Assembly (NCBI RefSeq): GCF_003122365.1
Contig: NZ_CP029254.1
Location: forward strand, 7,116,418 to 7,180,417
DNA from: Streptomyces spongiicola
Lineage (GTDB): Bacteria; Actinomycetota; Actinomycetes; Streptomycetales; Streptomycetaceae
Length of the DNA stretch: 64,000 bases
Direction of reading: 5' to 3'
Under the pieces are notes generated by a model, which was given only the letters and a program-made list of their open reading frames with translations, was not told the DNA's origin and did no database searches. Positions within the stretch are counted from its first letter, which is position 1; each line of letters opens with the position of its first letter. This document shows, one piece after another, positions 27,949-37,183 of the stretch. A program made the translations under genes and the position numbers.

Positions 27949-30900
27949 CTAGGACCGCCCTTCGGTGAGATCCGATGCGTGCGTGAGAAAGGCGAAGACC
28001 GCGGGCTCGAGGGCGTCGCGCAGGGCGGTGACGAAGGTCGCGATCCGCAGCTCGCCGACGGCGAACACCACCCAGGCGTCCTTGCGGCGCGGCAGCACCG
28101 TCAGCGGCGCTCCCGCCATGATCCCGGCCTTGGCCAGGCACTCCACGGCGCTCCACACCCGGGTAGCGGCGGTGTCGGGCGCCTCGCCCGTCTCCCTGGC
28201 GACGAGTTCCGCGACGGCCGCGTGGTCGCCGATCAGGCCCTTCCACTCTGCGGCCGTGCGCATGCTGACGGCCTCGATGTCGCAGGACACCTCGGTGTCG
28301 GAGACCGCGCTGAGGGTGACCCCCAGGCCGTGTGCGGCCGACATCGACATGTGCGTGCCCGCCTCCAGCTCCGGTCGGCCGTCGGGACGGTGCCGGACCG
28401 CGACCGGGGTGCCGAGCGCCCTGGAGGCCGCGTCGGAGGTGAAGCCCCGGCGCTGAGCGACCGACTCTGCGGGGGCGTCACCGTGCGGTTCGACGGCGAC
28501 CGCGATACGACCGCCGAGGACGTCCTCCAGCGAGCGCTCGAGGTAGGGGCCGAGGAGCGGCGCGACCCAGGGGCCGGACCCGTCGTTCTTCCGTACGGCG
28601 TGGAGGGTCAGGCCGTCCCAGCGTTCGACGACGGTGCCGTTCCCGTCGCGCACCGCGATGTCGTACACGTAGGTGTCGCCGTCCCGGCTGCGCTCGACCG
28701 CGGTGTACCGCAGCTGGTCGGGAACGCGGTCCCCGGAGCCCAGCGGATGGATCCGCTCCACGCCCGAGGGCAGCAGCGTCGCGTCGGGTACGCACACCTG
28801 GTTGCCGTGCATGAGCGAGTCGCGCATGCCGGGATCGGCCAGGAGCAGCTCTCCGGGCAGGAAGCCGGCGAACCAGCCCTCGGGGTGCCGCTGGACGGCG
28901 ACTTCGGCGTCGACGTGCCGGGCGGCGGCCCGGTGGAAGCGGCGCAGCCGCTGGAAACGGGCGCCCTGGAACAGGATGCTGCCGTACAGGTCGGCGGCCG
29001 GATCCAGGGGGACGACCGGGGTGTCCTCGGGCACCTGGAGCGGCGGACCGTCCGGTGCCGGGGCCTCGGTGTAGACCAGCCGCGCCCGGAAGTGTTCGGC
29101 GACGAACCCGGTGTCCTCGGCGTGGATGGCGACATCGACGGTGTCCGCGCCGGTGACGGTCGCCGCGATCCGGATCCGGGTACTGCCGTTCGGCGGCACC
29201 ACGATGGGCCGCAGGAACCTGGCGCCCTCGATGACCGGGGCCGAGGTGCGGCCGGTGACCGCGGACGCGACCTGGGCCATGGCCTCCATGCCGATCACGG
29301 CGGGCAGCAGCAGGTTGCCGTCGAGCAGGTGGTCGGCCAGGTAGGGGTCGCTGCCGGCGTTCAGTTCGACCTCGGTGACCAGCTCGACGCCGTGGTACCG
29401 GACCAGCGGGGTGCCGGTGAAGCGCAGCATCGGCAGCGCGGGCAGGTCGCGGCGGACGGTGCCGATGCCCTCCGTACGGCCGCTGATGACCGTGACGACG
29501 GGCGCGTCCGGGTCCGAGATCAGGCGCAGCAGGATCTTCACGCCCTGGTCCGGGGAGACGGGGGTGATGCCCTCGCGGGACAGCGATTCGACGACGGAGA
29601 GCTTCTCGCCCATGCCGACGCCGGACCACACCGACCACTCCATGCACCGGGCGCGGACCTGCGGGTGGTTGCGGGCGACGTCCTCGGTGAGATCCGCCAG
29701 CCACTCGTTGGCGGTGGCGTAGTGCGCCTCGCCGCGCAGGCCCGCCCGGCCGATGATGCTGCCGAAGGCGACGAGCAGCTTCAGACTGCCGGCTCCCACC
29801 GCCTCCAGAACCGTACGCAGCCCGTCGACCTTGGGGGCGAAGGTCCGCCGGAAGTCCTCGGCGCCGAGCTGGGTCAGCGGGGCGGGCTCGTTGCGGCCCG
29901 CGCCGTGCAGCAGACCGGTGATCCTGCCGAGTTCGCCCTCCAGTTCGGCGACGGCCGCCGTGACCTGCTCCGGCTCGGTGACGTCGGCGCGCGCGTAGTG
30001 CACGGTGACGCCGCTGTCGCGCATCCGGCCCAGGTTCTCGGCGAGTTCGCGGTCCTGCGCAGGGTCGGAGCGGCCGAGCACGGCCAGCTTCGCCCCCGTG
30101 TCCAGGGCGATGGCCAGGGCGCACTCCGCGGAGATGCCCTTGCCGCCGCCGGTCACCAGCAGGACGTCGGTGGCGTCCAGGGGCGAGTCGGTGCGCAGCG
30201 GCTCCACCGGCAGGGCCCGCAGCGTCGGTACCCGACGCACGTCGGCCTCGTCGTAGTGGACCTCGGTGAACCGGCCGGTCGCCGCCACCTCGGCCACGAC
30301 CCGCTCCACCGCGTCCCGTGTCACCGGAGTGTGGACGATGGTGGTGCGCAGATGCGGTGCCTCCAGGTGCAGGGTCTTGGCCAGACCCGCGGCACCGCGG
30401 CCGTCCTGCACCAGGACGAAGCGCCGCTCGCGGCCGCCGGCGAGTGCGTTCTTCGCGGCGTCGAGTACCCGGTCGACCTCCTGTGCGGAGCAGCCCCTGG
30501 GCAGGACGGCCAGGACGCCCGAGCCCAGCCGGGACGTCGCCAGAGCCTGCCTGAGGCGCTCGGCGAACGGGTGCCCCTCCGGGGCGAACAGCTCCCATGC
30601 GCCGTCGGTTCCGTCGGCCGCGGCGGGCGGCCGGGCCAGCTCGTCGAGGTCCACGGCGAAGGGCCGCGCCCAGGCGGCCGCACCCGCGATCGCGGGGCCG
30701 GCGGTGGGCTCCTGCCCGTCACCGCCGGTGCTGATGAGGGTCTCCAGCGCCTCGGCCAGCTGGGCCAGGGTGGCGGTGGCGAAGTTGGTCGGCACCTGGG
30801 CCGCGGCGATCCCGAGGCGGGACGCCGCCTGGTTGACGATCTGGCCGACGGTGATCGAACTCATGTGGAGGTCGTCCAGGAGCCGGCTGTCGGGGTCGAC

Positions 30901-31071
30901 GAGATCGGCCGGAAGTTCCGCGCGTTCCGCGACGAGGGTGCGCAGCACATCGAGTACGTCGGTGCCGCCCTCGTCCGAGGGCTCGGCGGCGGCGCCGGCG
31001 GGAGCGGTGGTGGCCGCGGCGGGACCCGGCCGGTCGGCCGGTGCGGCCTGCTCGGGCCCCGGGGCCGCGGC
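27949..31071 (-). CDS. pksE: Enediyne PKSE, C-terminal part (ACP-KR-DH-TD)
   Basis: About 1040 codons of the iterative enediyne polyketide synthase. In order they are an ACP with LLDDLHMSSITVG (site Ser codon near 30861), a ketoreductase with VTGGGKGIS (about 30140-30170), a dehydratase with DHLLDG (about 29320-29340), and a terminal PPTase-like domain with WSAVECLAKAG (about 28130) that self-activates the ACP. The frame is the same as that of the KS-AT part at 31387, but the two are separated by foreign DNA and one in-frame TAG. No believable start codon or ribosome site precedes the ACP, so as read this half would not be made. It is otherwise undamaged. Confidence 0.9.
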   Translation of the reverse strand, partial: AAAPGPEQAAPADRPGPAAATTAPAGAAAEPSDEGGTDVLDVLRTLVAERAELPADLVDPDSRLLDDLHMSSITVGQIVNQAASRLGIAAAQVPTNFATATLAQLAEALETLISTGGDGQEPTAGPAIAGAAAWARPFAVDLDELARPPAAADGTDGAWELFAPEGHPFAERLRQALATSRLGSGVLAVLPRGCSAQEVDRVLDAAKNALAGGRERRFVLVQDGRGAAGLAKTLHLEAPHLRTTIVHTPVTRDAVERVVAEVAATGRFTEVHYDEADVRRVPTLRALPVEPLRTDSPLDATDVLLVTGGGKGISAECALAIALDTGAKLAVLGRSDPAQDRELAENLGRMRDSGVTVHYARADVTEPEQVTAAVAELEGELGRITGLLHGAGRNEPAPLTQLGAEDFRRTFAPKVDGLRTVLEAVGAGSLKLLVAFGSIIGRAGLRGEAHYATANEWLADLTEDVARNHPQVRARCMEWSVWSGVGMGEKLSVVESLSREGITPVSPDQGVKILLRLISDPDAPVVTVISGRTEGIGTVRRDLPALPMLRFTGTPLVRYHGVELVTEVELNAGSDPYLADHLLDGNLLLPAVIGMEAMAQVASAVTGRTSAPVIEGARFLRPIVVPPNGSTRIRIAATVTGADTVDVAIHAEDTGFVAEHFRARLVYTEAPAPDGPPLQVPEDTPVVPLDPAADLYGSILFQGARFQRLRRFHRAAARHVDAEVAVQRHPEGWFAGFLPGELLLADPGMRDSLMHGNQVCVPDATLLPSGVERIHPLGSGDRVPDQLRYTAVERSRDGDTYVYDIAVRDGNGTVVERWDGLTLHAVRKNDGSGPWVAPLLGPYLERSLEDVLGGRIAVAVEPHGDAPAESVAQRRGFTSDAASRALGTPVAVRHRPDGRPELEAGTHMSMSAAHGLGVTLSAVSDTEVSCDIEAVSMRTAAEWKGLIGDHAAVAELVARETGEAPDTAATRVWSAVECLAKAGIMAGAPLTVLPRRKDAWVVFAVGELRIATFVTALRDALEPAVFAFLTHASDLTEGRS

Positions 31072-31073
31072 GG

Positions 31074-31386
31074 GGCATCGTGATGGGCAAGACCGATCCG
31101 GAGGGCGCGGACATCCGGCGCCAGCAGTCGATGCTCCTCGTCCCGCGCGACACCCCGGGTGTCGAGGTGCGCCGGGCGATGCGGGTGTACGGCTTCGAGG
31201 ACCACTCCCACGGCGGCCACGCCGAGGTCGTGTTCGACGACGTCCGGGTGCCGGTGTCGAACCTGGTCGGCGAGGAGGGCGGCGGCTTCGCCATCGCCCA
31301 GGCACGGCTGGGGCCCGGCCGCATCCACCACTGCATGCGGCTGATCGGCATGTCCACCATCCGCAACGGCACGGTGACCGGATCGG
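31074..31386 (+). pseudogene. Acyl-CoA dehydrogenase fragment inside PKSE
   Basis: On the plus strand about 93 codons (31074-31352) encode the central part of an acyl-CoA dehydrogenase of the ACAD9/11-like type: IVMGKTDPEG, QQSMLLVPRDTPGVEV, VRVPVSNLVGEEGGGF and GPGRIHHCMRLIG. Both ends are cut within the conserved domain and there is no start or stop of its own. It lies antisense within the linker that should join the AT and ACP domains of PKSE. No inverted repeats or transposase are seen. It may be a genuine illegitimate insertion or an assembly chimera in a GC-rich linker. Confidence 0.88.
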
Positions 31387-34149
31387 CTACGCGCGCGGGC
31401 GCGCCCGGCGGCCGGCCGCAGCCGGGAGGCCGCGCGGGGCCTGCTCGCAGGGGCTGGCGAGGAAGGAGAACTCCTGGCCGACCTCCAGGGGCCGGATCAG
31501 CCGGTCCTGGAAGAGCCGTTCGAGGGCGACGGGCGCACCCGCGACGAACGCGGCACCGGCGACCTGGAGGACGCCGCGCAGCGACTCGTCGTCGGTGTTC
31601 AGCGCGATGGCGGGAACTCCGGTGGTGGCCTGGGCGAGTCCGCTGAGCACCCGTCCCGGGCCGACCTCGACGAACAGGTCGACGCTCTCGGCAGCCAGGC
31701 TCACCGCCTGGGTGAAGCGGACGGGTCCGGTGATCTGCTCCCGGAGCAGGCCGGCCAGGTCGGCGTCACGGGGCAGTTCGCCGCCGGTGACGGTGGAGAC
31801 GACCCGGCCCGAGACGTCGCCGGGGCGGATGCCGTCGAGCCAGGCCCCGAAGGACGCGGCGGAGGCGGCGACGAGCGGCGAGTGGAAGGCGTGTGAGACG
31901 TTGAGGCGGGTGCAGGCCACGTCGGCGAGACCGGCCCGGCGCTGCACCTCCTCGATGTCCGCGACCGGTCCGGCGACCACCGTCTGTGCGGGGCAGTTGT
32001 AGCCGGCGATGACGACGCCGAGGCCGTCGATGAGTTCCCCGGCCCGCTGGGGCTCCGCGTTCAGCGAGGCCATCGTGCCGGAGGCGCTGTGCTCGGCCAT
32101 CGCCCGCCCGCGTACCCGGGCCGCCTCGAGCAGTGTCTCCTCGTCGAGGGCGCCGGCCCAGTGGAGGGCGGAGAGTTCGCCGAGGCTGTGCCCGACGGCG
32201 ACGGTCGCCTCCAGGCGGAGCGAGTCCAGCACCCGCAGCCCGGCGGCCGAGCCGGTGGCGATGCGCGGCTGCGCCACGTCGGTGGCGACCATGTCCCCGG
32301 TCGTGGGCAGGGCGGACCGCTCGAAGACCTCGGCGGCCTCGGGGAAGCGGCGGCGCAGCGCGCCTCCGCCGGTTCCGCTGCCCGAGCCCTGTCCGGGGAA
32401 GAGGAAGCCGATCCGGGCGCGGCCGTTGGTGCGGGCCATGAAGCTGCGGCCGTCCGTGGCGGTGTAGGCGCTCTCGCCCGAGTCGAGCAGGCCGGCCAGG
32501 TGCAGCAGGCGGCGTTCGGCGTCCTCCGGGGAGGAGACGACGACCGCCGCGCGGTGCGGCAGACCGCGCAGTTCGCGTTGCAGCGTGGCGGCCAGGTCCG
32601 CGACCTGCCCGTACGAGACCTGGGCGGCGAAGGCGGCGACCTCGGTGAGCCGGGCACGCAGTTCGCGCGGCGACTCGCCGTCGACGGCGAGCAGTTCGCA
32701 GTCCTGGAGCGAGTCGGCCAGTACGGCGGAGCGGCGGCTCGGCGCCGGGCGGCGCCGGGCGGCGGGCTCGTCCAGGACGACATGGGTGTTGATGCCGCCG
32801 AAGCCCATGGCGGTGATGCCGGCGCGGCGCGGCCCGTCCCCGGGCCAGGCCTCGGCCTTGCGCAGCGCCTTGAGGTTGGCGTCGGCTGCGAGCAGTTCGT
32901 GCGGGTCGACCGTGCCGATGGACGGGGGGAGGGTCTGGTCGTCGACGGCCATGGCCGCCTTGATCAGACCGGCGACGCCGGCGGCGGCCTTGGTGTGGCC
33001 GATCATGCCCTTGATGGAGGTGATGGCCGCGACCGGGGCGTCGGGGTCGGCCTCCCGGCGTGCGCCCATGAGGGCGGTGAGTTCGGTGGCGTCGCCGACG
33101 GCGGTTCCGGTGCCGTGGCCTTCGAAGAGCCGTACGGTCTCGATGCCGAACCCGGCCCGCTCGTAGGCGCGTGCGAGGGCCAGCTGGTAGCCGTTGACCT
33201 CGGGGCGGGTGATGCCGCCGTGGCCGTCGGAGGACACGCCCCAGCCCGCGATGGTCGCGTAGACGCGGTGGCCGGCGGCGAGAGCGTCCTCCTCCCGCAT
33301 CATCACGATCATTCCGCATCCCTCGCCCGGCCAGAAGCCGTTGGAGCCGCGGTCGTACAGCTTCATCTCGCCCTTGGCGAGCGCGCCTGTCTTGGCGAAG
33401 CCGATGATCTCGAACGGGTCGATCGACAGGTCCACGCCGCCGGCGACGGCGACGTCGATGTCGCCGTTGATCAGCGAGGTTCCGGCGGTGGTCACCGACA
33501 GCAGCGAGGAGGAGCAGGCGCCGTCGACGGTGTAGCCGCCGCCGTTGAGGTCGTAGTGGTTGCAGATCCGGCCGGCGATGGTGTTGGCGAGTCCGCCGGC
33601 GAGGGTGTCCTCGTCGATCGCCGGGAACGGCTCCTTGTACGCGGTCTCGACTTCGTCGAGGAAGTCGGCGATCCGGGACTCGTCCCAGTCGTCCTGGCCC
33701 TTGAGGGCCGCGGCCATCACCCGCCGGACGTACGGCCAGCGCAGCCGCATCACGTTGGCGCGGGAGAACTCGCCGGTGAGGGTGTTGCCGACGACGACGC
33801 CGGTGCGTTCGCGCGGCAGTCCCTCGCCGGCGGGGAACCCGGCGTCGGCGAGTGCGCGGCCGGCGGTGTCGAGGGCGAGCCAGTGTGTGAGGTCGGTCGA
33901 CCGGAAGGTGCTGCCGGCGATCTTGTGGGCGATGCGGTCGAACGCGTAGCCCTCGATGACCGCGGCGTTGCGGGCGTAGAAGGCGTCGGGGGCCGCCGGG
34001 TCGGCGTCCCAGTAGTCGTCCAGGTTCATCCGGACGTCGGGCAGGCGGCGGAACGCGCGCCGTCCGGCGACGGCGTTGTCCCACAGCTCCTTCGGGTTCG
34101 AGGCGTCGGGGTAGCGGCAGGCCATGCCGACGATGGCGATTCTGGTCAT
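31387..34149 (-). CDS. pksE: Enediyne PKSE, N-terminal part (KS-AT)
   Basis: The true start of PKSE is the ATG at 34149, overlapping the UnbU stop (ATGA). Residues 1-460 are the ketosynthase (active Cys212 in VDGACSSSLL; His in EGHGTGTAVGD and GMIGHTKAAAG). An acyltransferase follows (GHSLGELSALHWAG, codons near 32180-32220), ending in the typical EFSFLASPCEQAP. After 20 further residues the frame stops at a TAG (31387-31389) at the edge of the inserted acyl-CoA dehydrogenase fragment. Known PKSEs have about 1900-2000 residues; this half has 920. Without the insert the two halves would give a normal-sized enzyme. Confidence 0.92.
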   Translation of the reverse strand: MTRIAIVGMACRYPDASNPKELWDNAVAGRRAFRRLPDVRMNLDDYWDADPAAPDAFYARNAAVIEGYAFDRIAHKIAGSTFRSTDLTHWLALDTAGRALADAGFPAGEGLPRERTGVVVGNTLTGEFSRANVMRLRWPYVRRVMAAALKGQDDWDESRIADFLDEVETAYKEPFPAIDEDTLAGGLANTIAGRICNHYDLNGGGYTVDGACSSSLLSVTTAGTSLINGDIDVAVAGGVDLSIDPFEIIGFAKTGALAKGEMKLYDRGSNGFWPGEGCGMIVMMREEDALAAGHRVYATIAGWGVSSDGHGGITRPEVNGYQLALARAYERAGFGIETVRLFEGHGTGTAVGDATELTALMGARREADPDAPVAAITSIKGMIGHTKAAAGVAGLIKAAMAVDDQTLPPSIGTVDPHELLAADANLKALRKAEAWPGDGPRRAGITAMGFGGINTHVVLDEPAARRRPAPSRRSAVLADSLQDCELLAVDGESPRELRARLTEVAAFAAQVSYGQVADLAATLQRELRGLPHRAAVVVSSPEDAERRLLHLAGLLDSGESAYTATDGRSFMARTNGRARIGFLFPGQGSGSGTGGGALRRRFPEAAEVFERSALPTTGDMVATDVAQPRIATGSAAGLRVLDSLRLEATVAVGHSLGELSALHWAGALDEETLLEAARVRGRAMAEHSASGTMASLNAEPQRAGELIDGLGVVIAGYNCPAQTVVAGPVADIEEVQRRAGLADVACTRLNVSHAFHSPLVAASAASFGAWLDGIRPGDVSGRVVSTVTGGELPRDADLAGLLREQITGPVRFTQAVSLAAESVDLFVEVGPGRVLSGLAQATTGVPAIALNTDDESLRGVLQVAGAAFVAGAPVALERLFQDRLIRPLEVGQEFSFLASPCEQAPRGLPAAAGRRARPRA

Positions 34150-35270
34150 GCGGGCACCGGGACCTTCTTCGTCTCGGCCTCGGCTGACGCCGGGGCGGGG
34201 CAGGCGCAGGCGCCCTCGGGGCACGCGCACGCCGGGGCCCCGGAAGCGGCCGGGGCGGGGCAGGTGCAGGCATCCTCGGGGCACGTGCACGCGGCGGTGG
34301 TGCTGCCGGTCTCGGCGGCGGCTCCGGCCTCGGTGACGGACCGGGTGACGGCGTCGAGGGCGAGAGCCTCCTCGGCGCGCTTCCTGGAGACGATGTCGGC
34401 GGTCCACAGGAACGCGCCGCGGACGGCGCAGACGAGGGCGGTGGCGAAGAACAGGCCGTAGGCGACGCTCATGGCGGTCAGCACGCCGTACAGGGCCGCG
34501 ACGCCTCCGCCGAAGGCGATCTGCCCCCACTTCGAGGACGGGGTCGTGCCCGGGTCCGTGATCATGTAGTTGGTGAAGAGCACGAACGCCACGCCGGTCA
34601 TCATCGCCAGGCCCGCGGCTATGGAGGTGTCGAACAGCAGGCCGCGGACGATCGCCTGGAGGGCGAAGACGCCGACCCAGCCGAGGATGAGCCACATGCG
34701 CTCGGTGAGCTTGGCGTTGAGCATCGTGCCGAGGACGATGATGATCGCCGGCACGAGCCAGTCGAAACCGCCGTCGAGGTACTCGGTGAAGTGGTACGGC
34801 GGGGCGATCGAGGCCCACGGGAAGAGCAGCAGGATGACGGCGATGCCGAAGTTCGACGGGTTCATGAAGTGCCGCATCCGGCCCTTGACCGGGGCGCGCA
34901 GCACCCACTTGGTGCCGACGGCGACGATCACGCCGAACACCATGACCCATACGAGGTCGTTCACGTAGGTGAGCATGTTCACCGCGAGGGCGGTGATGTG
35001 GGCCGGGAAGAGGAACTCGACCAGGCCCTTGAACCCGCCGCCGGCGAAGCGCGGTGCGCGTCCCTCGGCGCGGGCGCCGAAGATCTCCAGGACGATCTCG
35101 ACGGTGTAGGCGGTCGCCAGCGCGATGAACGGCCAGGTCCAGGGCTGCTCGAAGCCGAGGACGGTGTAGCCGAAGATGTTGAGCACGGAGATGGAGATCG
35201 CGAACCGGCGCAGCGCCGTCGTGACCTTCGGGTTGTGCCGTGGGGCGGCGGCGGTCTTCGTTGCGGACAT
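34146..35270 (-). CDS. unbU: Enediyne membrane protein UnbU
   Basis: A 374-residue integral membrane protein with about eight hydrophobic segments (for example VLNIFGYTVLGF, WVMVFGVIVAVGTKW and FGIAVILLLFPW) and the FMNPSNFGIAVIL motif seen in RnfD-like and UnbU proteins. UnbU is one of the five genes that define enediyne cassettes; its function is unproven. ATG 35270 is seven bases after AGGAGA. The last 50 residues are unusual: eight cysteines in paired CxCPExACxCPAP repeats, which look able to bind metal. Confidence 0.9.
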   Translation of the reverse strand: MSATKTAAAPRHNPKVTTALRRFAISISVLNIFGYTVLGFEQPWTWPFIALATAYTVEIVLEIFGARAEGRAPRFAGGGFKGLVEFLFPAHITALAVNMLTYVNDLVWVMVFGVIVAVGTKWVLRAPVKGRMRHFMNPSNFGIAVILLLFPWASIAPPYHFTEYLDGGFDWLVPAIIIVLGTMLNAKLTERMWLILGWVGVFALQAIVRGLLFDTSIAAGLAMMTGVAFVLFTNYMITDPGTTPSSKWGQIAFGGGVAALYGVLTAMSVAYGLFFATALVCAVRGAFLWTADIVSRKRAEEALALDAVTRSVTEAGAAAETGSTTAACTCPEDACTCPAPAASGAPACACPEGACACPAPASAEAETKKVPVPA

Positions 35271-35272
35271 CG

Positions 35273-37183
35273 TCACTTCTCCTTGACCTCGGTGCCCAGC
35301 TCGAGGCTGTGCCAGCCCGGCGTGAGCTTCAGCTTCTCCTCGTGGACCTCACCGGTACGGTCGCGCCAGGTGATCACGGCCGGGACGGAGCCCCGGACGT
35401 CCTTGCCCAGACCGATGTGGACGTCGGTGCTGCGCTTGCCGGAGTGGCCGCCGCCGCCGTCGAGACGGGTGACGCGCCTGGTGCCGTCGGGCAGCCGGAC
35501 GAGGACCTCCGCACCGACCACGGGCGCTCCGTCCGGGTGGGTGAGCTTCAGGCCCAGGTGGGAGCCGGTGGACTCGGCGACGTTGTGCAGGAAGACCGGC
35601 TCGCCCCACTGGCGGGCGACCGCCAGGTCGAGCCGTCCGTCGCCGTCGACGTCGCCGGTGGCCAGGCCCCGGGTCGGGACGGGCTCGCCGATACCGAGGG
35701 CCCCGGAGAGGTTGTGGTACTCGCCGGTGCCGGGGTCCTTGGCGAAGAACCGCATGCGCTGGCTGCCGGCGATGTCGTCACCGTGCTCGACGTTCGGCCA
35801 CCACACGGGGTTGGGGACGAGGGCGTCGTTGGCGGTGGCGAGTTCCTGCAGCTGCGGCCAGCGGTTGTTCTTGCCCTTGAGGAAGCCGAGGGCCTGGGTG
35901 ATCTCCAGGTCGCCGTTGTTGTCGAAGTCGCCCATCTTCACGTCCCAGCCCCAGCCCGACCAGGCCAGCTTCAGATCGGTGGACCTGTCCGTGTACGGGG
36001 CCTCGCCCTCCTTGAAGCGGCCCTGCAGCTCGGAGCGGGAGTCGGCGTCGTTCAGGAAGGCGAAGTTCGACTCCTGGATGCCGAAGGACGTGGTGATGTT
36101 GCTGACGAACATGTCGTAGACGCCGTCGTGGTCCAGGTCGCCGAAGTCGACGCCCATGCCCTTGAAGGAGCTGCGCCCCAGTTCCTTGGACTTGGGGACG
36201 GTGCCGCTGTGGGCGGCCTTGACCTCGGAGAACCGGATCTTTCCGGGGGTGGAGGTGTTGTACAGCAGCGCCGAGGTGCCGAAGTCGTGGGCGAGGAACA
36301 TCTCCGGCAGCCGGTCGCCGTCGAGGTCGGCGGCGGAGGCGCCGAGCGACCAGCCCTTGTTCAGGCTCTGCGGGAGGGCGCCGTCGGTCTTCTCGTAGCC
36401 GTCCGGCGTCCACCGGAAGAAGTGGCCGCCGCCGCCGTTCTGGGCGTGCGACAGCGACGCGTTCATGGTGACGTCGCCGTCCTTGGACGGGTCCAGGACG
36501 GGGCTGTCGGGGAAGTAGTTGCCGATGTAGATGTCGTTGTGGCCGTCGCCGTCGAAGTCGGCGACCGCGGCCGCGTTGGAGTTCCACAGCGGGCCGGTGT
36601 AGGTCCTGCCGGGCTTGCCGGGCAGCAGTTCGGTGGCCGTGAAGGAGGCCGCGGTCAGCGGCTTCCCCTTCTCGCCCTTGTTCACGAAGATGACCGGCGT
36701 GCGGCCCCAGTAGTAGACGAGGAGGTCCATGCGGCCGTCCTCGTCGTAGTCGCCGGGCATACAGCCCATCGGCGCCATGGTCGTGCTGGTGCCCAGCGGC
36801 GCCGGGTCCAGTGCGAACGGCGCGTACGCGTCCTTCCGGGTCGGCGCCGGGGTGACCACGGCCTGGTCGATCCGCACGTCGTTCACGCACAGGTCGTTGG
36901 CCAGCCCGTCGCCGTCGAGGTCGTTGACCGCGATACCGGCGCCGACCGAGGAGATCCAGGCGTCGATGTGCTTGTATGCCTTGTTGACCTTTCGCACCTC
37001 CTGTTTCGGGAATCCCGCGGGCAGGGCGATGGACATGGGCTCGAATGCGAAGTTCTTCGCCAGATTGTTGACTTCGGAAGCCGACGACTCGGGCAGCCGG
37101 ACGGCGTAGAACGTGCCCACCATCAGGGCGAGCGCGACGATTCCCGGTGAATTCCTGCGGAGCCAGTTCTTTGTTACCGTCAC
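35273..37183 (-). CDS. unbV: Enediyne protein UnbV (FG-GAP/ASPIC repeats)
   Basis: A 636-residue protein starting at GTG 37183, whose codon overlaps the UnbL stop. A signal-anchor helix (SPGIVALALMVGTFYAVRL) is followed by at least seven calcium-loop motifs of the DxDxDG type (DLDGDG, DYDEDG, DFDGDG, DLDHDG, DVDGDG) and a C-terminal ASPIC-like domain. It should form a beta-propeller on the outside of the membrane. UnbV is part of the conserved enediyne cassette, and its biochemical role is unknown to me. The four-gene chain UnbL-UnbV-UnbU-PKSE is tightly coupled. Confidence 0.92.
   Translation of the reverse strand: MTVTKNWLRRNSPGIVALALMVGTFYAVRLPESSASEVNNLAKNFAFEPMSIALPAGFPKQEVRKVNKAYKHIDAWISSVGAGIAVNDLDGDGLANDLCVNDVRIDQAVVTPAPTRKDAYAPFALDPAPLGTSTTMAPMGCMPGDYDEDGRMDLLVYYWGRTPVIFVNKGEKGKPLTAASFTATELLPGKPGRTYTGPLWNSNAAAVADFDGDGHNDIYIGNYFPDSPVLDPSKDGDVTMNASLSHAQNGGGGHFFRWTPDGYEKTDGALPQSLNKGWSLGASAADLDGDRLPEMFLAHDFGTSALLYNTSTPGKIRFSEVKAAHSGTVPKSKELGRSSFKGMGVDFGDLDHDGVYDMFVSNITTSFGIQESNFAFLNDADSRSELQGRFKEGEAPYTDRSTDLKLAWSGWGWDVKMGDFDNNGDLEITQALGFLKGKNNRWPQLQELATANDALVPNPVWWPNVEHGDDIAGSQRMRFFAKDPGTGEYHNLSGALGIGEPVPTRGLATGDVDGDGRLDLAVARQWGEPVFLHNVAESTGSHLGLKLTHPDGAPVVGAEVLVRLPDGTRRVTRLDGGGGHSGKRSTDVHIGLGKDVRGSVPAVITWRDRTGEVHEEKLKLTPGWHSLELGTEVKEK

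Noticed and set aside
27370..31083. A 1237-codon plus-strand frame opposite PKSE
   Set aside because: It is a shadow of the PKSE, thioesterase and reductase coding sequence, with no recognisable motif.
31072..31305. Use of an upstream ATG at 31305 as the start of the PKSE C-terminal half
   Set aside because: The codons from 31305 to about 31072 are antisense to the acyl-CoA dehydrogenase fragment, and no ribosome site is present.
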